From a virus, in the IMG/VR virus record IMGVR_UViG_3300019764_000020, positions 1-26,215 of that record: a DNA stretch of 26,215 nt. The stretch is one strand, 5' to 3'. Of the stretch, positions 1-7,657 are shown piece after piece. Positions within the stretch are counted from its first letter, which is position 1; each line of letters opens with the position of its first letter. The notes beneath the pieces are model-generated. The model was not told the DNA's origin, made no database searches, and saw nothing but the letters and a program-made list of their open reading frames with translations. The translations under genes were made by a program, and so were the position numbers.

Positions 1-1
1 A

Positions 2-358
2 GCAAATATTCAAATAAACCATTCTAGTAATTGCAAGCTTGAAATAAATAAAGAGGGGACTTTATTAGTTGACCAATTTAAAAAAGACTTACCAGCTACT
101 CAAATAGATGACTATTATCATTCTGTAAATAAAATTGTTAGAATTAGAATACAACAAGCTTTTATTTTACAAAGCTTTAAGTTTAGAAATGATTACAAGC
201 CTAATTCTCAATATGATTTATTTATGAAAGCTTTAGTTAAGTTCAATAAAAATTCAGAGCATGAAGACGAAGCCGATGTAACCGCATCTATGAGTAATTA
301 TATTAGAGATAGATTCTTGTTTAATAAAAATTCATTAAATAAGTCAATGTTTAGATAA
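2..358 (+). CDS. Terminase large subunit, C-terminal part (5' end outside window)
   Basis: This is an open frame that enters from the left edge and ends at the TAA at 356-358; about 118 residues are visible. The terminase large subunit is the ATP-driven motor that packages DNA into the prohead and its C-terminal nuclease cuts the concatemer. The visible tail carries HEDEADVTASM followed by a basic segment (NYIRDRF), which resembles the acidic end of the RNase-H-like nuclease domain of large terminases (a late D/E pair feeding a helix). Position supports this, because portal and head genes follow at 2098. The ATPase Walker motifs would lie upstream and cannot be checked, so the call rests on the C-terminal motif plus gene order. 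Confidence 0.68.
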   Translation, partial: ANIQINHSSNCKLEINKEGTLLVDQFKKDLPATQIDDYYHSVNKIVRIRIQQAFILQSFKFRNDYKPNSQYDLFMKALVKFNKNSEHEDEADVTASMSNYIRDRFLFNKNSLNKSMFR

Positions 359-379
359 TATGCTGTAAAACATGTTTTA

Positions 380-411
380 TTTGTAAAATTAAGCTAAAAC
401 AATTAACTTTG
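380..411 (+). promoter_or_regulatory. Bacteroidetes-type promoter for the 434 gene
   Basis: TTTG at 380-383 and TAACTTTG at 404-411 are 20 bases apart, matching the Bacteroidetes -33/-7 pattern. A perfect 12-bp palindrome AAAACATGTTTT (367-378) abuts the -33 box and could be an operator. The start codon is 23 bases past the -7 box. Confidence 0.75.
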
Positions 412-433
412 TGAAATTAACACAACTATAATT

Positions 434-1927
434 ATGATTCAACTAATAGAGCATAGTAATTATCTTGAAATTGTAGGCTTGCCAAATAGGACTATTAGCG
501 TATCAGTTCCTTACAACAAAGCTCAATTTAATACAGAAGAAAATGAAACCTTTTCGATAGTTTCAACAGAAACCGAACACGGTTATTATTACAATATCGG
601 TAAATATGATAATGTAATTGGTTATACTTCTTTTGTTCAATTGTATAATTATTTAGATGGTTTGTTTAAAGGTGCGGGGACTGTTAATTTATCTGACAGT
701 TCGGGAACTCCAATAAGTCCAGAGAATCCACTACATGTAACAAACGGCTCTAATGAGCTTAGTTCTGATGCGTGGGGAAGACCAAAAAGTATAACAGATA
801 AAACATTATTTAGTGGAATGTTTACGGCTAATGTTCCTGTTTCAATTTGGAAAGAACATTTTAACGATGTTGAGCGAGTACCAACAAATGCAACAAGCTT
901 AAACGGGAAATTAAGCATTTTAGCTGGTAATAACTTTCAAGATGTAACAAAATTAAGTACATTTAGACATTTAAGGTATCAATCAAATAGAGGACATTTG
1001 TATAGTACTGCTGGATATATTGTAAACCCAACTTCGTCTATGATTAGAGATTTTGGTTCATTTACAGATGAGTCAGGCGTGTTTTTTAGAGTGAAGTCGG
1101 ATGGTTTATATGCTGTTGTTGCTACTACCGTAAATGATGTTTATCAAGAAGACGAAAGAGTAATTTATACTACAGCTCAATTATTAACCGAAGGTATAGA
1201 TTTGAGCAAAGGACATACTTACGATATTCAATTTGAATGGCGTGGTGTTGGTGATTATTTCTTTTACCTTGACTTAAAAAAGGTAAAATCATTTAATTAT
1301 ATCGGAACAAGAACTGAGCTTACAATGTTCAACCCTTCAAATCCTGTATCTTTCAGGTCTATTAATTTCGGTGGTAATGACCCTATGCAGTTTGGATGCG
1401 TGGATATTACTTCTGAGGGTGGCGAAGACCCTAAAGGACAATACGGTTCTGTTAGCTTAACGAATGAGTCTGGACAAGTAACAATTTCAGGTTATAATCA
1501 ACCAATTATAGCAATAAGGTCAAAATTATTATTTGAAGGTAAAACAAATACTAGAGACACATTAGCATTATTAGCTAGTGCTTATTCAGACACTAAGTCA
1601 ATGTTGAGAGTGTGGTCTACTAGAGATTTTTCAGCCATAACACCAAACGACCAAACGTGGTCAAATTTTGGGGATGGGCATCTGGAATATATAGTTTACG
1701 ACCAACCAGATGTAACAATACCAATGACTTTTGACACTACAAAGGCTCAACCAGTTGTATTTGGTAGTCGAGTAGGACAGGATGCTACATATGCAACAAG
1801 CGCATTATTTGAAGGTAGAACTAACGTACATCTAACCTCTGGAGATATGTTTATATTTACAGTCCATAGAGAAAATGGCGGCACTGCAAACGTTGGTGTA
1901 ACTTTTGAATTTGCTGAAGAAATTTAA
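434..1927 (+). CDS. Probable virion structural protein (decoration or fibre type)
   Basis: A 497-residue protein with no signal peptide, membrane segment or coiled coil; composition is Gly/Ser/Thr/Asn-rich with short beta-strand-like stretches throughout. The central part has the pattern FRHLRYQSNRGHLYSTAGYI, then DFGSFTDESGVFFRVKSDG (roughly residues 177-230). To my reading this resembles a beta-rich structural protein recurring in phages of Bacteroidetes and in some large phages, often annotated only as structural; this is recognition from memory, not a search. The gene has its own promoter and sits between terminase and portal, an unusual slot for a virion protein. A receptor-binding or head-decoration role is inferred from composition and location only. 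Confidence 0.55.
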   Translation: MIQLIEHSNYLEIVGLPNRTISVSVPYNKAQFNTEENETFSIVSTETEHGYYYNIGKYDNVIGYTSFVQLYNYLDGLFKGAGTVNLSDSSGTPISPENPLHVTNGSNELSSDAWGRPKSITDKTLFSGMFTANVPVSIWKEHFNDVERVPTNATSLNGKLSILAGNNFQDVTKLSTFRHLRYQSNRGHLYSTAGYIVNPTSSMIRDFGSFTDESGVFFRVKSDGLYAVVATTVNDVYQEDERVIYTTAQLLTEGIDLSKGHTYDIQFEWRGVGDYFFYLDLKKVKSFNYIGTRTELTMFNPSNPVSFRSINFGGNDPMQFGCVDITSEGGEDPKGQYGSVSLTNESGQVTISGYNQPIIAIRSKLLFEGKTNTRDTLALLASAYSDTKSMLRVWSTRDFSAITPNDQTWSNFGDGHLEYIVYDQPDVTIPMTFDTTKAQPVVFGSRVGQDATYATSALFEGRTNVHLTSGDMFIFTVHRENGGTANVGVTFEFAEEI

Positions 1928-1930
1928 GAT

Positions 1931-2089
1931 ATGAGAAAATTAAGAAAATTAATATACAATAATAGAGATAAAGGGAATAGCTTTATATTTTGGCTTATAG
2001 CTTCTTATTTGCTATTTTTAGAACATAACAACGGCTTATTTTTAATAGATTTATTCTTTTTACTTTCAATGTTCTTTAGAAAAAAATAA
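1931..2089 (+). CDS. Small two-helix membrane peptide, unknown function
   Basis: A 52-codon frame begins 3 bases after the stop of the preceding gene and ends 8 bases before the portal start. The protein has a basic N-terminus (MRKLRKLIYNNRDK), a hydrophobic stretch SFIFWLIASYLLFLEH (about residues 17-32), a short polar turn (NN), a second hydrophobic stretch GLFLIDLFFLLSMFF (35-49), and a basic end (RKK). That is the shape of a small two-pass membrane protein, as in holins or superinfection proteins, but no family is recognised. Tight spacing argues it is translated with its neighbours. No lysin gene is visible nearby, so a holin role is not supported by context. Confidence 0.55.
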   Translation: MRKLRKLIYNNRDKGNSFIFWLIASYLLFLEHNNGLFLIDLFFLLSMFFRKK

Positions 2090-2097
2090 CTAAAAAA

Positions 2098-3444
2098 ATG
2101 AATATAGATAAATTATTTGAAGCTGAATTATCAATAATTGATATAATTAACGCAATAAAAGATGTTAATGAATATCAAGTGAATGAAAATACTACAAATT
2201 GGATAGCTCAATATGATGGTGTTCATAAAATATTAAAAAAACAAGGTAAGTCAACAATTAACGGAGAAGTAGAGCTACAGAAGACTGTAATTAACTACCA
2301 AAAATTAATAACAGACTTATCCGTCGCTTTCTTATTTGGCAATCCTATTGATTTAATTTTAAAAAATCCTAATGAATCAAATTCAATCTTGTTTTCTGAA
2401 TTTAAGCAAATTTGGGAAAGGTCAAAAACAGATGCAACACTTTACAATTTTGCAAAAGATGTATTAATTCAAAGTAGAGCTTCAATAGAGGTTTTAAAAG
2501 ATGCCGACAAAGTTAATCATACCGTTATTAATGCCTTAAATAGTATTGATTTCTTTATAAATTTTAACGATGAGGGTAAAACAGATGCTTTCGAGCGTAC
2601 ATTTAAAGTAACTGATTACGATATTGCAGCAAAGAAAGTAAAAGAGCGGGTTTATAATGATTTGTTAACTAATGATTTGCGAATTGTAACAGATATTACA
2701 GACGACAAAAACCCATTTGAAATAAAAAGAGAAGAAATAAACGGCAAAATGCCAATTATTTACGCTCAAATAAAAGAAGCTGAATTTCAAAGTGTTCAAA
2801 ATTTAATCGATAGACTAGAAAAGGTAATTTCAAAGAATGCAGATAGTAATGATTACTTTGCAGACCCTCGATTAGTTGTTAATGGTGAGGTTGTTACAAA
2901 TGAATTGAAGAAAGACACGACAGGTGATATTTTAGAAATTAAAGGAACTTCGGGCGGTGGAAATGCAGAAATAAGTTATCTAGTATGGGATAGGGCTAGT
3001 GAAAGTTATAAATTAGAAGTTGAGTTTCTGATTGATAATATCTTTGCAATTTCTTCTACTCCAAAGATTGACTTTAATAATCTTAAAAGCATTGGTAATA
3101 TTTCAGGCGTTGCGCTTGAATTGATGTTTTTAGCAACTACAATAAAAACCAAAGCGCACATACAAACTACATTTAATGAAGTTGTAACTCGTTTAATTTC
3201 AGTAATGAAAAATCAGCTTTCAAATATGCCAACAATAGGTAAAAATTTTAATGAGTTGGAAATTGATTTTACTTTTAATGATGGTATTCCCGTTAATTTA
3301 AAAGAAACTATTGAAACTTTAGTATTTGGAGTTAATGGAGGTGTAATGTCAAAAGAAACTGCTTTGGAAAACAACCCATTAGTTGACAATTCAACAAAAG
3401 AAGCTGAACAGATACAGACTGAAAATTCTATACAATTTCAATAA
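2098..3444 (+). CDS. Phage portal protein (SPP1 gp6-like)
   Basis: A 448-residue protein, the usual size for the SPP1 gp6-like portal family. Portals form the dodecameric ring at one capsid vertex through which DNA is pumped and to which the tail attaches. Seen in the sequence: an N-terminal helical region, the segment NYQKLITDLSVAFLFGNPIDLIL (about 64-86) typical of the clip/wing entry of this family, a mid-region with mixed alpha/beta strands, and a helical C-terminal part (ISGVALELMFLATTIKTKAHIQ, near 340-360) matching the crown/stem helices that end with a Gln/Glu-rich tail. The 3' end overlaps the next gene by one base (TAATG), so the two are translationally coupled. Gene order (terminase, portal, minor head) supports the call. 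Confidence 0.85.
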   Translation: MNIDKLFEAELSIIDIINAIKDVNEYQVNENTTNWIAQYDGVHKILKKQGKSTINGEVELQKTVINYQKLITDLSVAFLFGNPIDLILKNPNESNSILFSEFKQIWERSKTDATLYNFAKDVLIQSRASIEVLKDADKVNHTVINALNSIDFFINFNDEGKTDAFERTFKVTDYDIAAKKVKERVYNDLLTNDLRIVTDITDDKNPFEIKREEINGKMPIIYAQIKEAEFQSVQNLIDRLEKVISKNADSNDYFADPRLVVNGEVVTNELKKDTTGDILEIKGTSGGGNAEISYLVWDRASESYKLEVEFLIDNIFAISSTPKIDFNNLKSIGNISGVALELMFLATTIKTKAHIQTTFNEVVTRLISVMKNQLSNMPTIGKNFNELEIDFTFNDGIPVNLKETIETLVFGVNGGVMSKETALENNPLVDNSTKEAEQIQTENSIQFQ

Positions 3445-3737
3445 TGAGTGATATTGAGAAAAAGTACAGAGAAGTAAACTTCAAACAACAGGAGTCGATG
3501 GAAAGAAAAATAACTCTATTGATGAATGCAAACGTAAGAAGTTTAGCTAAAGTTATTGCAAACACCAGCAATAAAAACACAAACTACAATAAATCATTAA
3601 GCAAGCAATTTACATCTAAAAAAAGAGAGTTGAGAAACGATTTAACCGATTTAATTAAAGAAAATGTTTTTTCAGCTCAAGATTTAGCAGATAAAAAGAA
3701 TACTCAATTTGTAAAAGAAGTAAAAGAAAGTTTGTAA
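3444..3737 (+). CDS. Minor head protein, N-terminal part (split gene)
   Basis: A 97-residue, highly charged, almost wholly helical protein that starts on the portal stop codon (TAATG). There is no membrane segment or catalytic motif. Head morphogenesis proteins of the SPP1 gp7 / Mu gpF type normally carry 100 or more helical residues ahead of their conserved core; this product has the right position and character to be that part. The conserved core begins separately at 3886. Between the two lies a hairpin terminator and then a promoter, so they are not one reading frame and not one simple transcript. An independent small head protein is the alternative. Confidence 0.5.
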   Translation: MSDIEKKYREVNFKQQESMERKITLLMNANVRSLAKVIANTSNKNTNYNKSLSKQFTSKKRELRNDLTDLIKENVFSAQDLADKKNTQFVKEVKESL

Positions 3738-3756
3738 ATAATGTTTAGTTAAAATT

Positions 3757-3791
3757 AAAGAAGCTGACTATGTGATATAATCGGCTTTTTT
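3757..3791 (+). terminator. Intrinsic terminator after the first minor head part
   Basis: The left arm 3757-3767 (AAAGAAGCTGA) pairs with 3781-3791 (TCGGCTTTTTT), with two G.T wobbles, around a 13-base loop; the right arm ends in a run of six T. It lies 20 bases after the 3737 stop. Confidence 0.65.
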
Positions 3792-3841
3792 GTTTTATAG
3801 CTATTTATTTATATATAAAAATATATCTAAACATTTAACAT

Positions 3842-3872
3842 TTTGAAACAAAACACAATTTACTTAACTTTG
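3842..3872 (+). promoter_or_regulatory. Bacteroidetes-type promoter for the 3886 gene
   Basis: TTTG at 3842-3845 and TAACTTTG at 3865-3872 are 19 bases apart. The ATG follows 13 bases after the -7 box, giving a very short leader. The sequence taaacatttaacat lies just upstream of the -33 box. Confidence 0.75.
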
Positions 3873-3885
3873 TAAAAAAAAAGAT

Positions 3886-4584
3886 ATGCCAGACAACACA
3901 AGTATAGAAATCCAACTACGCAGAATAAGCGAAAAAGTTTGGAACATAACCGACACAGTTTATCAAGATATTGAAATAATGATGAATGCAGGCTTATTTA
4001 ATGGTATGAGTGCAGAAGAAATAGCACAAACTTTAACTCAATATCTAAAAGACCCGCAAATATTAAGTTTAGAGCAGATTGATAAGTTAGTGCAAGATAG
4101 TCAAATAACTAACTTGCAAGCTCAAAAATTACAGGAAAGCTTTTATAGAAAATTACCACAGGGCGTTTATAGAAGTTCAATAGCTAATGCTTTTAGACTT
4201 GCAAGAAATGAAATCAATATTGGTTATCATAAAAGGGATTTTGATAATAGACAGAAGCTACCTTTTGTAATTGGTATAGAGGTGTTTTTGAGCGGTCAAC
4301 ACTCTATTAGAATGCCATCTGGGGATATGTGCGACCACTTAAAAGGAAAGTATCCAAAGGATTTTGTTTTTACAGGTTGGCATGTACAATGCTTATGCGG
4401 TTCTACTTCGATACTTGCAAATAAAACCCAGTTGAGAGCTTTTTTTAGAGACGAGAAAACCAACTTTAATTATGTTGACAACATACCAAAAAACGCTCAA
4501 AATTGGATAGACACCAATGCCGAGCGTATAAATAAAGCTAAAAGTAAGCCTTATTTTATTCAAGATAATAAGATTAAGACTTAA
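3886..4584 (+). CDS. Phage head morphogenesis protein, gpF-like core (C-terminal part)
   Basis: A 232-residue protein matching the conserved core of the SPP1 gp7 / Mu gpF head morphogenesis family, which is carried into the prohead in few copies with the portal. Visible hallmarks: SEKVWNITDTVYQDIEIMMNAGLFNGMSAEEIAQTL (15-50), ARNEINIGYHKRDFDNRQ (106-123), then H139, C149, KGKYPKDFVFTGWH (153-166) and C169/C171. The His and Cys residues look like the metal-binding motif seen at the end of this domain. The usual N-terminal helical extension is missing here and may be supplied by the 97-residue product at 3444. The gene has its own promoter and a leader of only a few bases. Confidence 0.8.
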   Translation: MPDNTSIEIQLRRISEKVWNITDTVYQDIEIMMNAGLFNGMSAEEIAQTLTQYLKDPQILSLEQIDKLVQDSQITNLQAQKLQESFYRKLPQGVYRSSIANAFRLARNEINIGYHKRDFDNRQKLPFVIGIEVFLSGQHSIRMPSGDMCDHLKGKYPKDFVFTGWHVQCLCGSTSILANKTQLRAFFRDEKTNFNYVDNIPKNAQNWIDTNAERINKAKSKPYFIQDNKIKT

Positions 4585-4676
4585 TTACCGTAGTAAGTAT
4601 AAACAAAAATATCGGCATTTCTGTAAGCAAATATCAATACTTTTGCAGTATCGGTTACATATATTAAATCATTCAT
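4581..4676 (-). CDS. Possible 31-residue antisense peptide
   Basis: A short minus-strand frame (MNDLIYVTDTAKVLIFAYRNADIFVYTYYGN) lies in the only gap above 300 bases and its stop overlaps the stop of the head gene. A -7-like box TATCTTTG on the same strand lies at 4777-4784, but no matching -33 box is in place. It is reported because the gap is otherwise empty; the frame could be chance. Confidence 0.18.
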   Translation of the reverse strand: MNDLIYVTDTAKVLIFAYRNADIFVYTYYGN

Positions 4677-4697
4677 TTTAATTTATTTTATCAAAAC

Positions 4698-4762
4698 ACA
4701 CTCAACATCACAGCCGACCTTCAAGGCTAACGGTTTACAATTTTCGGATGTTGAGCGTTTTT
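4698..4762. terminator. Large hairpin, terminator or structured element
   Basis: A 12-bp stem with one mismatch joins 4698-4709 (ACACTCAACATC) to 4747-4758 (GATGTTGAGCGT). The 37-base loop contains a smaller foldable part (AGCC...GGCT near 4712-4728). A T-run follows on the plus strand (GTTTTT) and a TTTT on the minus strand, so it could terminate either way. The long structured loop is unusual for a simple terminator. Confidence 0.5.
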
Positions 4763-4807
4763 AAAATTAATTTACACAAAGATAATCATTTTATCAATAC
4801 GCTTTTT

Positions 4808-4853
4808 ATGTTTAAAAACATACTAAAAACACAAAAACATGCTCAAAAACATG
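4808..4853. repeat. AAAACAT-type short repeats upstream of a promoter
   Basis: The segment contains ATGTTTAAAAACAT, then two further AAAAACATG copies spaced 10-14 bases apart, ending 17 bases before the -33 box at 4870. Similar AAACAT motifs sit beside most other promoters in the window, so this may be a cluster of operator sites. Confidence 0.4.
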
Positions 4854-4869
4854 AAAATATATTTGTTTA

Positions 4870-4901
4870 TTTGTAAAATTCATTTTTTAACTTTAAATTT
4901 G
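4870..4901 (+). promoter_or_regulatory. Bacteroidetes-type promoter for the 4933 gene
   Basis: TTTG at 4870-4873 and TAAATTTG at 4894-4901 are exactly 20 bases apart. A second TTTG at 4862-4865 is less well spaced. The ATG is 31 bases past the -7 box. Confidence 0.72.
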
Positions 4902-4932
4902 TAGAAAATAATTAACTAAATATAGTATTAAT

Positions 4933-5607
4933 ATGAAAAATCAGATTTTAAACTTTTTGAAAACTAAGTTAACGGGGGTTCAAAATAGTTATCTTGATGG
5001 GGTTGCAGAAACTTTTGCCAAAACCATTACGGAAGAAAGTCGAATTGAAACGGTATTAAATGAAAGTGTTTTGAATACTTTGAAATTTTCTGCAAACTTT
5101 TCGCAAACAGAAGCCGATAGACGTGTTTCCGATGCGCAAAAAGCATTTGAAGAAAAGTATGCTCAAAATCCAAATCCAGCGGGGGATAATAATCCAACGC
5201 CAAAACCAATTGACACAACAAGCGCACAAAATCCTGAAATGAAAGCTATCTTAGAGCAAATGCAACTAATGCAAAAGCAAAATGAAGCTTTACAAAATGG
5301 ATTTAACCAACTAAGCGGGGTTAATAAAGTTAAATCATTAGAAGAAAAAAGAGCTGAAATGTTCAATACTTATGAAGTACCTGAACATTTACAAAGCGTT
5401 TTTTCTGTTAATGAGAGTACCGACTTAACAACGTTGGAAAATCAAATAAAGCAAGTAGCCGAAAGCAACAAAGCTTTTATTCAAAGTCAATTGCAAAACT
5501 CAAAACAAACATCTTTCAGTAATCCAAAACCAGTTAATCCAACGGATACTGCAAAATATTCTGACATGATTAATACTATTGATAGTATTTTACCAAAAAC
5601 TAAATAA
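4933..5607 (+). CDS. Probable capsid scaffold protein
   Basis: A 224-residue, charged, low-complexity protein without cysteine or tryptophan. Layout: an N-terminal helical region (1-75), a Pro/Asn-rich linker (about 77-100), a Gln/Met-rich coiled-coil-like helix (EMKAILEQMQLMQKQNEALQNGFNQL, about 100-125), a second charged helical region, and a Lys-rich C-terminus (LPKTK). Scaffold proteins of tailed phages look like this and are encoded just upstream of the major capsid gene; they fill the prohead and leave or are degraded during maturation. Here the capsid gene follows at 6206 with one decoration-like gene between. No protease domain is seen. The call is from position and composition, not from a conserved motif. 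Confidence 0.65.
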   Translation: MKNQILNFLKTKLTGVQNSYLDGVAETFAKTITEESRIETVLNESVLNTLKFSANFSQTEADRRVSDAQKAFEEKYAQNPNPAGDNNPTPKPIDTTSAQNPEMKAILEQMQLMQKQNEALQNGFNQLSGVNKVKSLEEKRAEMFNTYEVPEHLQSVFSVNESTDLTTLENQIKQVAESNKAFIQSQLQNSKQTSFSNPKPVNPTDTAKYSDMINTIDSILPKTK

Positions 5608-5615
5608 CTAACAAA

Positions 5616-6173
5616 ATGGCAAAAGATACAATTTGGCAAAAAAAAGAGCCTGTGTTGAAAATGTTAGCAGTTTTTAATGGTTCAGGTTCAATAACAATTG
5701 AAAACAACCCCGAAACTTTTAACACTCTTCCTCACGGTTCACCTGTGCAAGCCACCTCGACCCCTAATGTTTTTACATTAATTAAAGGGTTTGAAGCTTA
5801 TGAAGCTGCAACAACGGCAACTGATATTAAAGTTAAAAAGAACAACTTCTTAGGAGTTGGTGATGCTTTCGCAATTGCAGCAACTGAAATAGTTACAGCG
5901 ATTGACAGAAGTAATGCCGATTATGATTTGGTGACTTTTGATACAGCTTTAACAGTTGTTGTTGATACTGTTTATTCACAAGTTCCAACGGCTGGCAAAG
6001 CTAGTTTGACTTTCGGACAAGCACCAATAAACAACGACGTTGCAACTAAGCAAGCGTTTTGCGCTGTTCTTTCGGAGGGCTTAATTGACACAGATAAATT
6101 AATAATTCCAGCTATTTTAGATAATACAGGACTATTAAAAGGTATAACTAACAATGCGATAGTATTTGCATAG
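5616..6173 (+). CDS. Probable head decoration or head fibre protein
   Basis: A 185-residue protein rich in Ala, Thr, Val and Asp, predicted mostly beta. It lies between scaffold and capsid genes, the standard place for a decoration (stabilising) protein added to the mature shell. The segment DRSNADYDLVTFDTALTVVVDTVYSQV (about 96-122) is like the repeat seen in phage head-fibre/decoration proteins, as I recall them; there is no enzymatic motif. The start is the ATG at 5616, 8 bases after the scaffold stop. A minor capsid role is the main alternative. Confidence 0.6.
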   Translation: MAKDTIWQKKEPVLKMLAVFNGSGSITIENNPETFNTLPHGSPVQATSTPNVFTLIKGFEAYEAATTATDIKVKKNNFLGVGDAFAIAATEIVTAIDRSNADYDLVTFDTALTVVVDTVYSQVPTAGKASLTFGQAPINNDVATKQAFCAVLSEGLIDTDKLIIPAILDNTGLLKGITNNAIVFA

Positions 6174-6205
6174 TTGGTAAGTTTTAACCAAAAAATCATA
6201 TAAAA

Positions 6206-7297
6206 ATGTTAAAATCAGTATATGAAAGCGTATTTAAAGACCAGATAGGTTTTGAAATAGCTATTAAAAGATTCGGAGAGCAACCCGAATTGATGGGCGA
6301 AGCTTATCGACAGTTTTTCCCAGATAAAAGAATTTTAAGTACAGACTTTTCTGCTGTTGTAGGTGGTAAAAACAAAGTTGTAGCCGCTTCAATTATCGGA
6401 TGGAATGGTTCTTCTCCATTAACAGGTGACGAAACATTAGATAAAGTTCACATTGATAATCTTGTAATTGCAAGAGGTAAAAGAAGAACAGAGAAGGAGT
6501 TGATGGATATTAACTTAGCCAGAACAACAGGTGACAATCAAATCTTAGCACAGGAATTTTATGACGACGTTGCTTTTGCTCGTGGTTCTGTAAATCTTGC
6601 TAAATATGCAATGACAGCTCAATTATTAAGTGATGGTAAGGTAACTTATACTAACACTAATAACGAGGGTGGTGCTGATGGTGTTGTTCTTGATTATGGT
6701 TTGAAAGCATCACAAAGAGTTGACGCTGGTGTTAGTTGGGCTACTTCTGCAACTGCTAAGCCAATTGATGATATTGAGGCAATCATGGACACAGGAAATG
6801 AAAATGGCGATATATACAAATATATGGTAATGTCACGCCAAACTTTCGTTCAAATGTCAAAGACTGCTCAAATGCAAGCTTCTGTTTTAAATGTTCCTTT
6901 AACAAAAGGGAAAAGCGGTGAGTTTGCTACTCAAAGAATGGGATTAGAAGACGTTAATGCTTATCTATTAGGCAAAGGACTTCCAATGGTTGTTATTGTT
7001 GAGGACAAAGTTAGAATGTCAAAAGCTGACGGCACAAACCAATTAGTCGAGGTTTGGAAAGAAGGTATTGTACACTTTACAGAAGAAGTTGTACAAGGTA
7101 CGTTTAATTACAACACTCCATTAGAAGAAAGCAATCCTGAATTTTCAAGAAATGCTTATATTTCTAATGTTGATAATGTTACAATCATTCAGTCTTACAA
7201 TTCAGACCCTATCGTGCAGAAAACAATAGGTAAAAGTATTGGTGCGCCTGCATGGTCAAACTCCGGAAGCGTAATTTTATTAGATGCAACTCCATAA
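6206..7297 (+). CDS. Major capsid protein
   Basis: A 363-residue protein, within the usual size range for HK97-fold shell proteins, placed after scaffold and decoration genes and before connector genes. It contains a long helix-rich central segment (RGKRRTEKELMDINLARTTGDNQILAQEFYDDVAFARGSVNLAKYAMTAQLL, about 91-142) that fits the spine helix region, then a beta-rich axial-like part and the ending SDPIVQKTIGKSIGAPAWSNSGSVILL (about 332-358). That ending recalls the lambda gpE class, in which a D-P motif precedes a capsid-surface segment. The codons are relatively GC-enriched compared with flanking genes, as expected for a highly expressed product. A hairpin terminator follows directly, which may set capsid mRNA apart from downstream genes. 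Confidence 0.82.
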   Translation: MLKSVYESVFKDQIGFEIAIKRFGEQPELMGEAYRQFFPDKRILSTDFSAVVGGKNKVVAASIIGWNGSSPLTGDETLDKVHIDNLVIARGKRRTEKELMDINLARTTGDNQILAQEFYDDVAFARGSVNLAKYAMTAQLLSDGKVTYTNTNNEGGADGVVLDYGLKASQRVDAGVSWATSATAKPIDDIEAIMDTGNENGDIYKYMVMSRQTFVQMSKTAQMQASVLNVPLTKGKSGEFATQRMGLEDVNAYLLGKGLPMVVIVEDKVRMSKADGTNQLVEVWKEGIVHFTEEVVQGTFNYNTPLEESNPEFSRNAYISNVDNVTIIQSYNSDPIVQKTIGKSIGAPAWSNSGSVILLDATP

Positions 7298-7305
7298 TAT
7301 TAATT

Positions 7306-7335
7306 AAAAGCTCTCTATCAATTTAGGGAGCTTTT
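7306..7335 (+). terminator. Hairpin terminator after the capsid gene
   Basis: 7306-7315 (AAAAGCTCTC) pairs with 7326-7335 (GGGAGCTTTT), ten pairs including one G.T, loop of 10 bases, ending in TTTT. It lies between the capsid stop (7297) and the next ATG (7349), so it probably reduces rather than ends downstream transcription. Confidence 0.7.
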
Positions 7336-7348
7336 GAACTGTTTTTCA

Positions 7349-7657
7349 ATGACAAATTTAGAAGCTATACTAGGATATTTCAATAAATTGCAAGGTGCTG
7401 AATTAATGTTAATTAATCAGGGTTTAGTTGCTAGTGATGTTTATTCTTTATCAAACCAGCAAGCCGTTGAAATTGCAAGCGCTTATTTAAGATTGTCTGC
7501 AATTGGCACAGCCGATTTAAAGGAAGGCGAAGCTTCAAAATCTTGGGGAGACGATGACCAATTGAGAGAGTCTGCAAATGCTATTTTTAAAAAATACGGT
7601 TTACTTGATGAAATAGTCGAGCCAATTCAAGTTAATTTTATACAAGACCGTTGGTAA
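7349..7657 (+). CDS. Head-tail connector protein (adaptor position)
   Basis: A 102-residue, mainly helical protein. I start it at the ATG 7349, because the in-frame TTG at 7334 lies inside the terminator hairpin. First of four small genes between capsid and tail tube, the slot of the adaptor ring that binds the portal after packaging (HK97 gp6 / SPP1 gp15 type). It contains AVEIASAYLRLSAIGTADLKEGEASKSWGDDDQLRESANAIFKKYGL, alternating short helices, typical of such small adaptors. No motif settles the family. The stop overlaps the next ATG by one base (TAATG), indicating coupled translation. Confidence 0.55.
   Translation: MTNLEAILGYFNKLQGAELMLINQGLVASDVYSLSNQQAVEIASAYLRLSAIGTADLKEGEASKSWGDDDQLRESANAIFKKYGLLDEIVEPIQVNFIQDRW

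Larger units (their letters stand above)
4585..4932. other. 348-base intergenic region between head genes
   Basis: This gap has no convincing plus-strand gene. From left to right it holds a possible 31-codon minus-strand frame (4581-4676), a large hairpin (4698-4758), AAAAACAT repeats (about 4812-4853), and a promoter (4870-4901) for the scaffold-like gene. The length is unusual for a late head-gene operon, where spacing is normally a few bases. Confidence 0.6.

Noticed and set aside
649-918. Minus-strand frame within the 434 gene
   Set aside because: It is fully inside a well-supported gene, with no own promoter, spacing or protein features; chance frame.
4808-4853. AAAAACAT repeats as a CRISPR-like array
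   Set aside because: Repeats are only 7-9 bases with spacers of a few bases and are AT-rich; there are no repeat units of CRISPR length.
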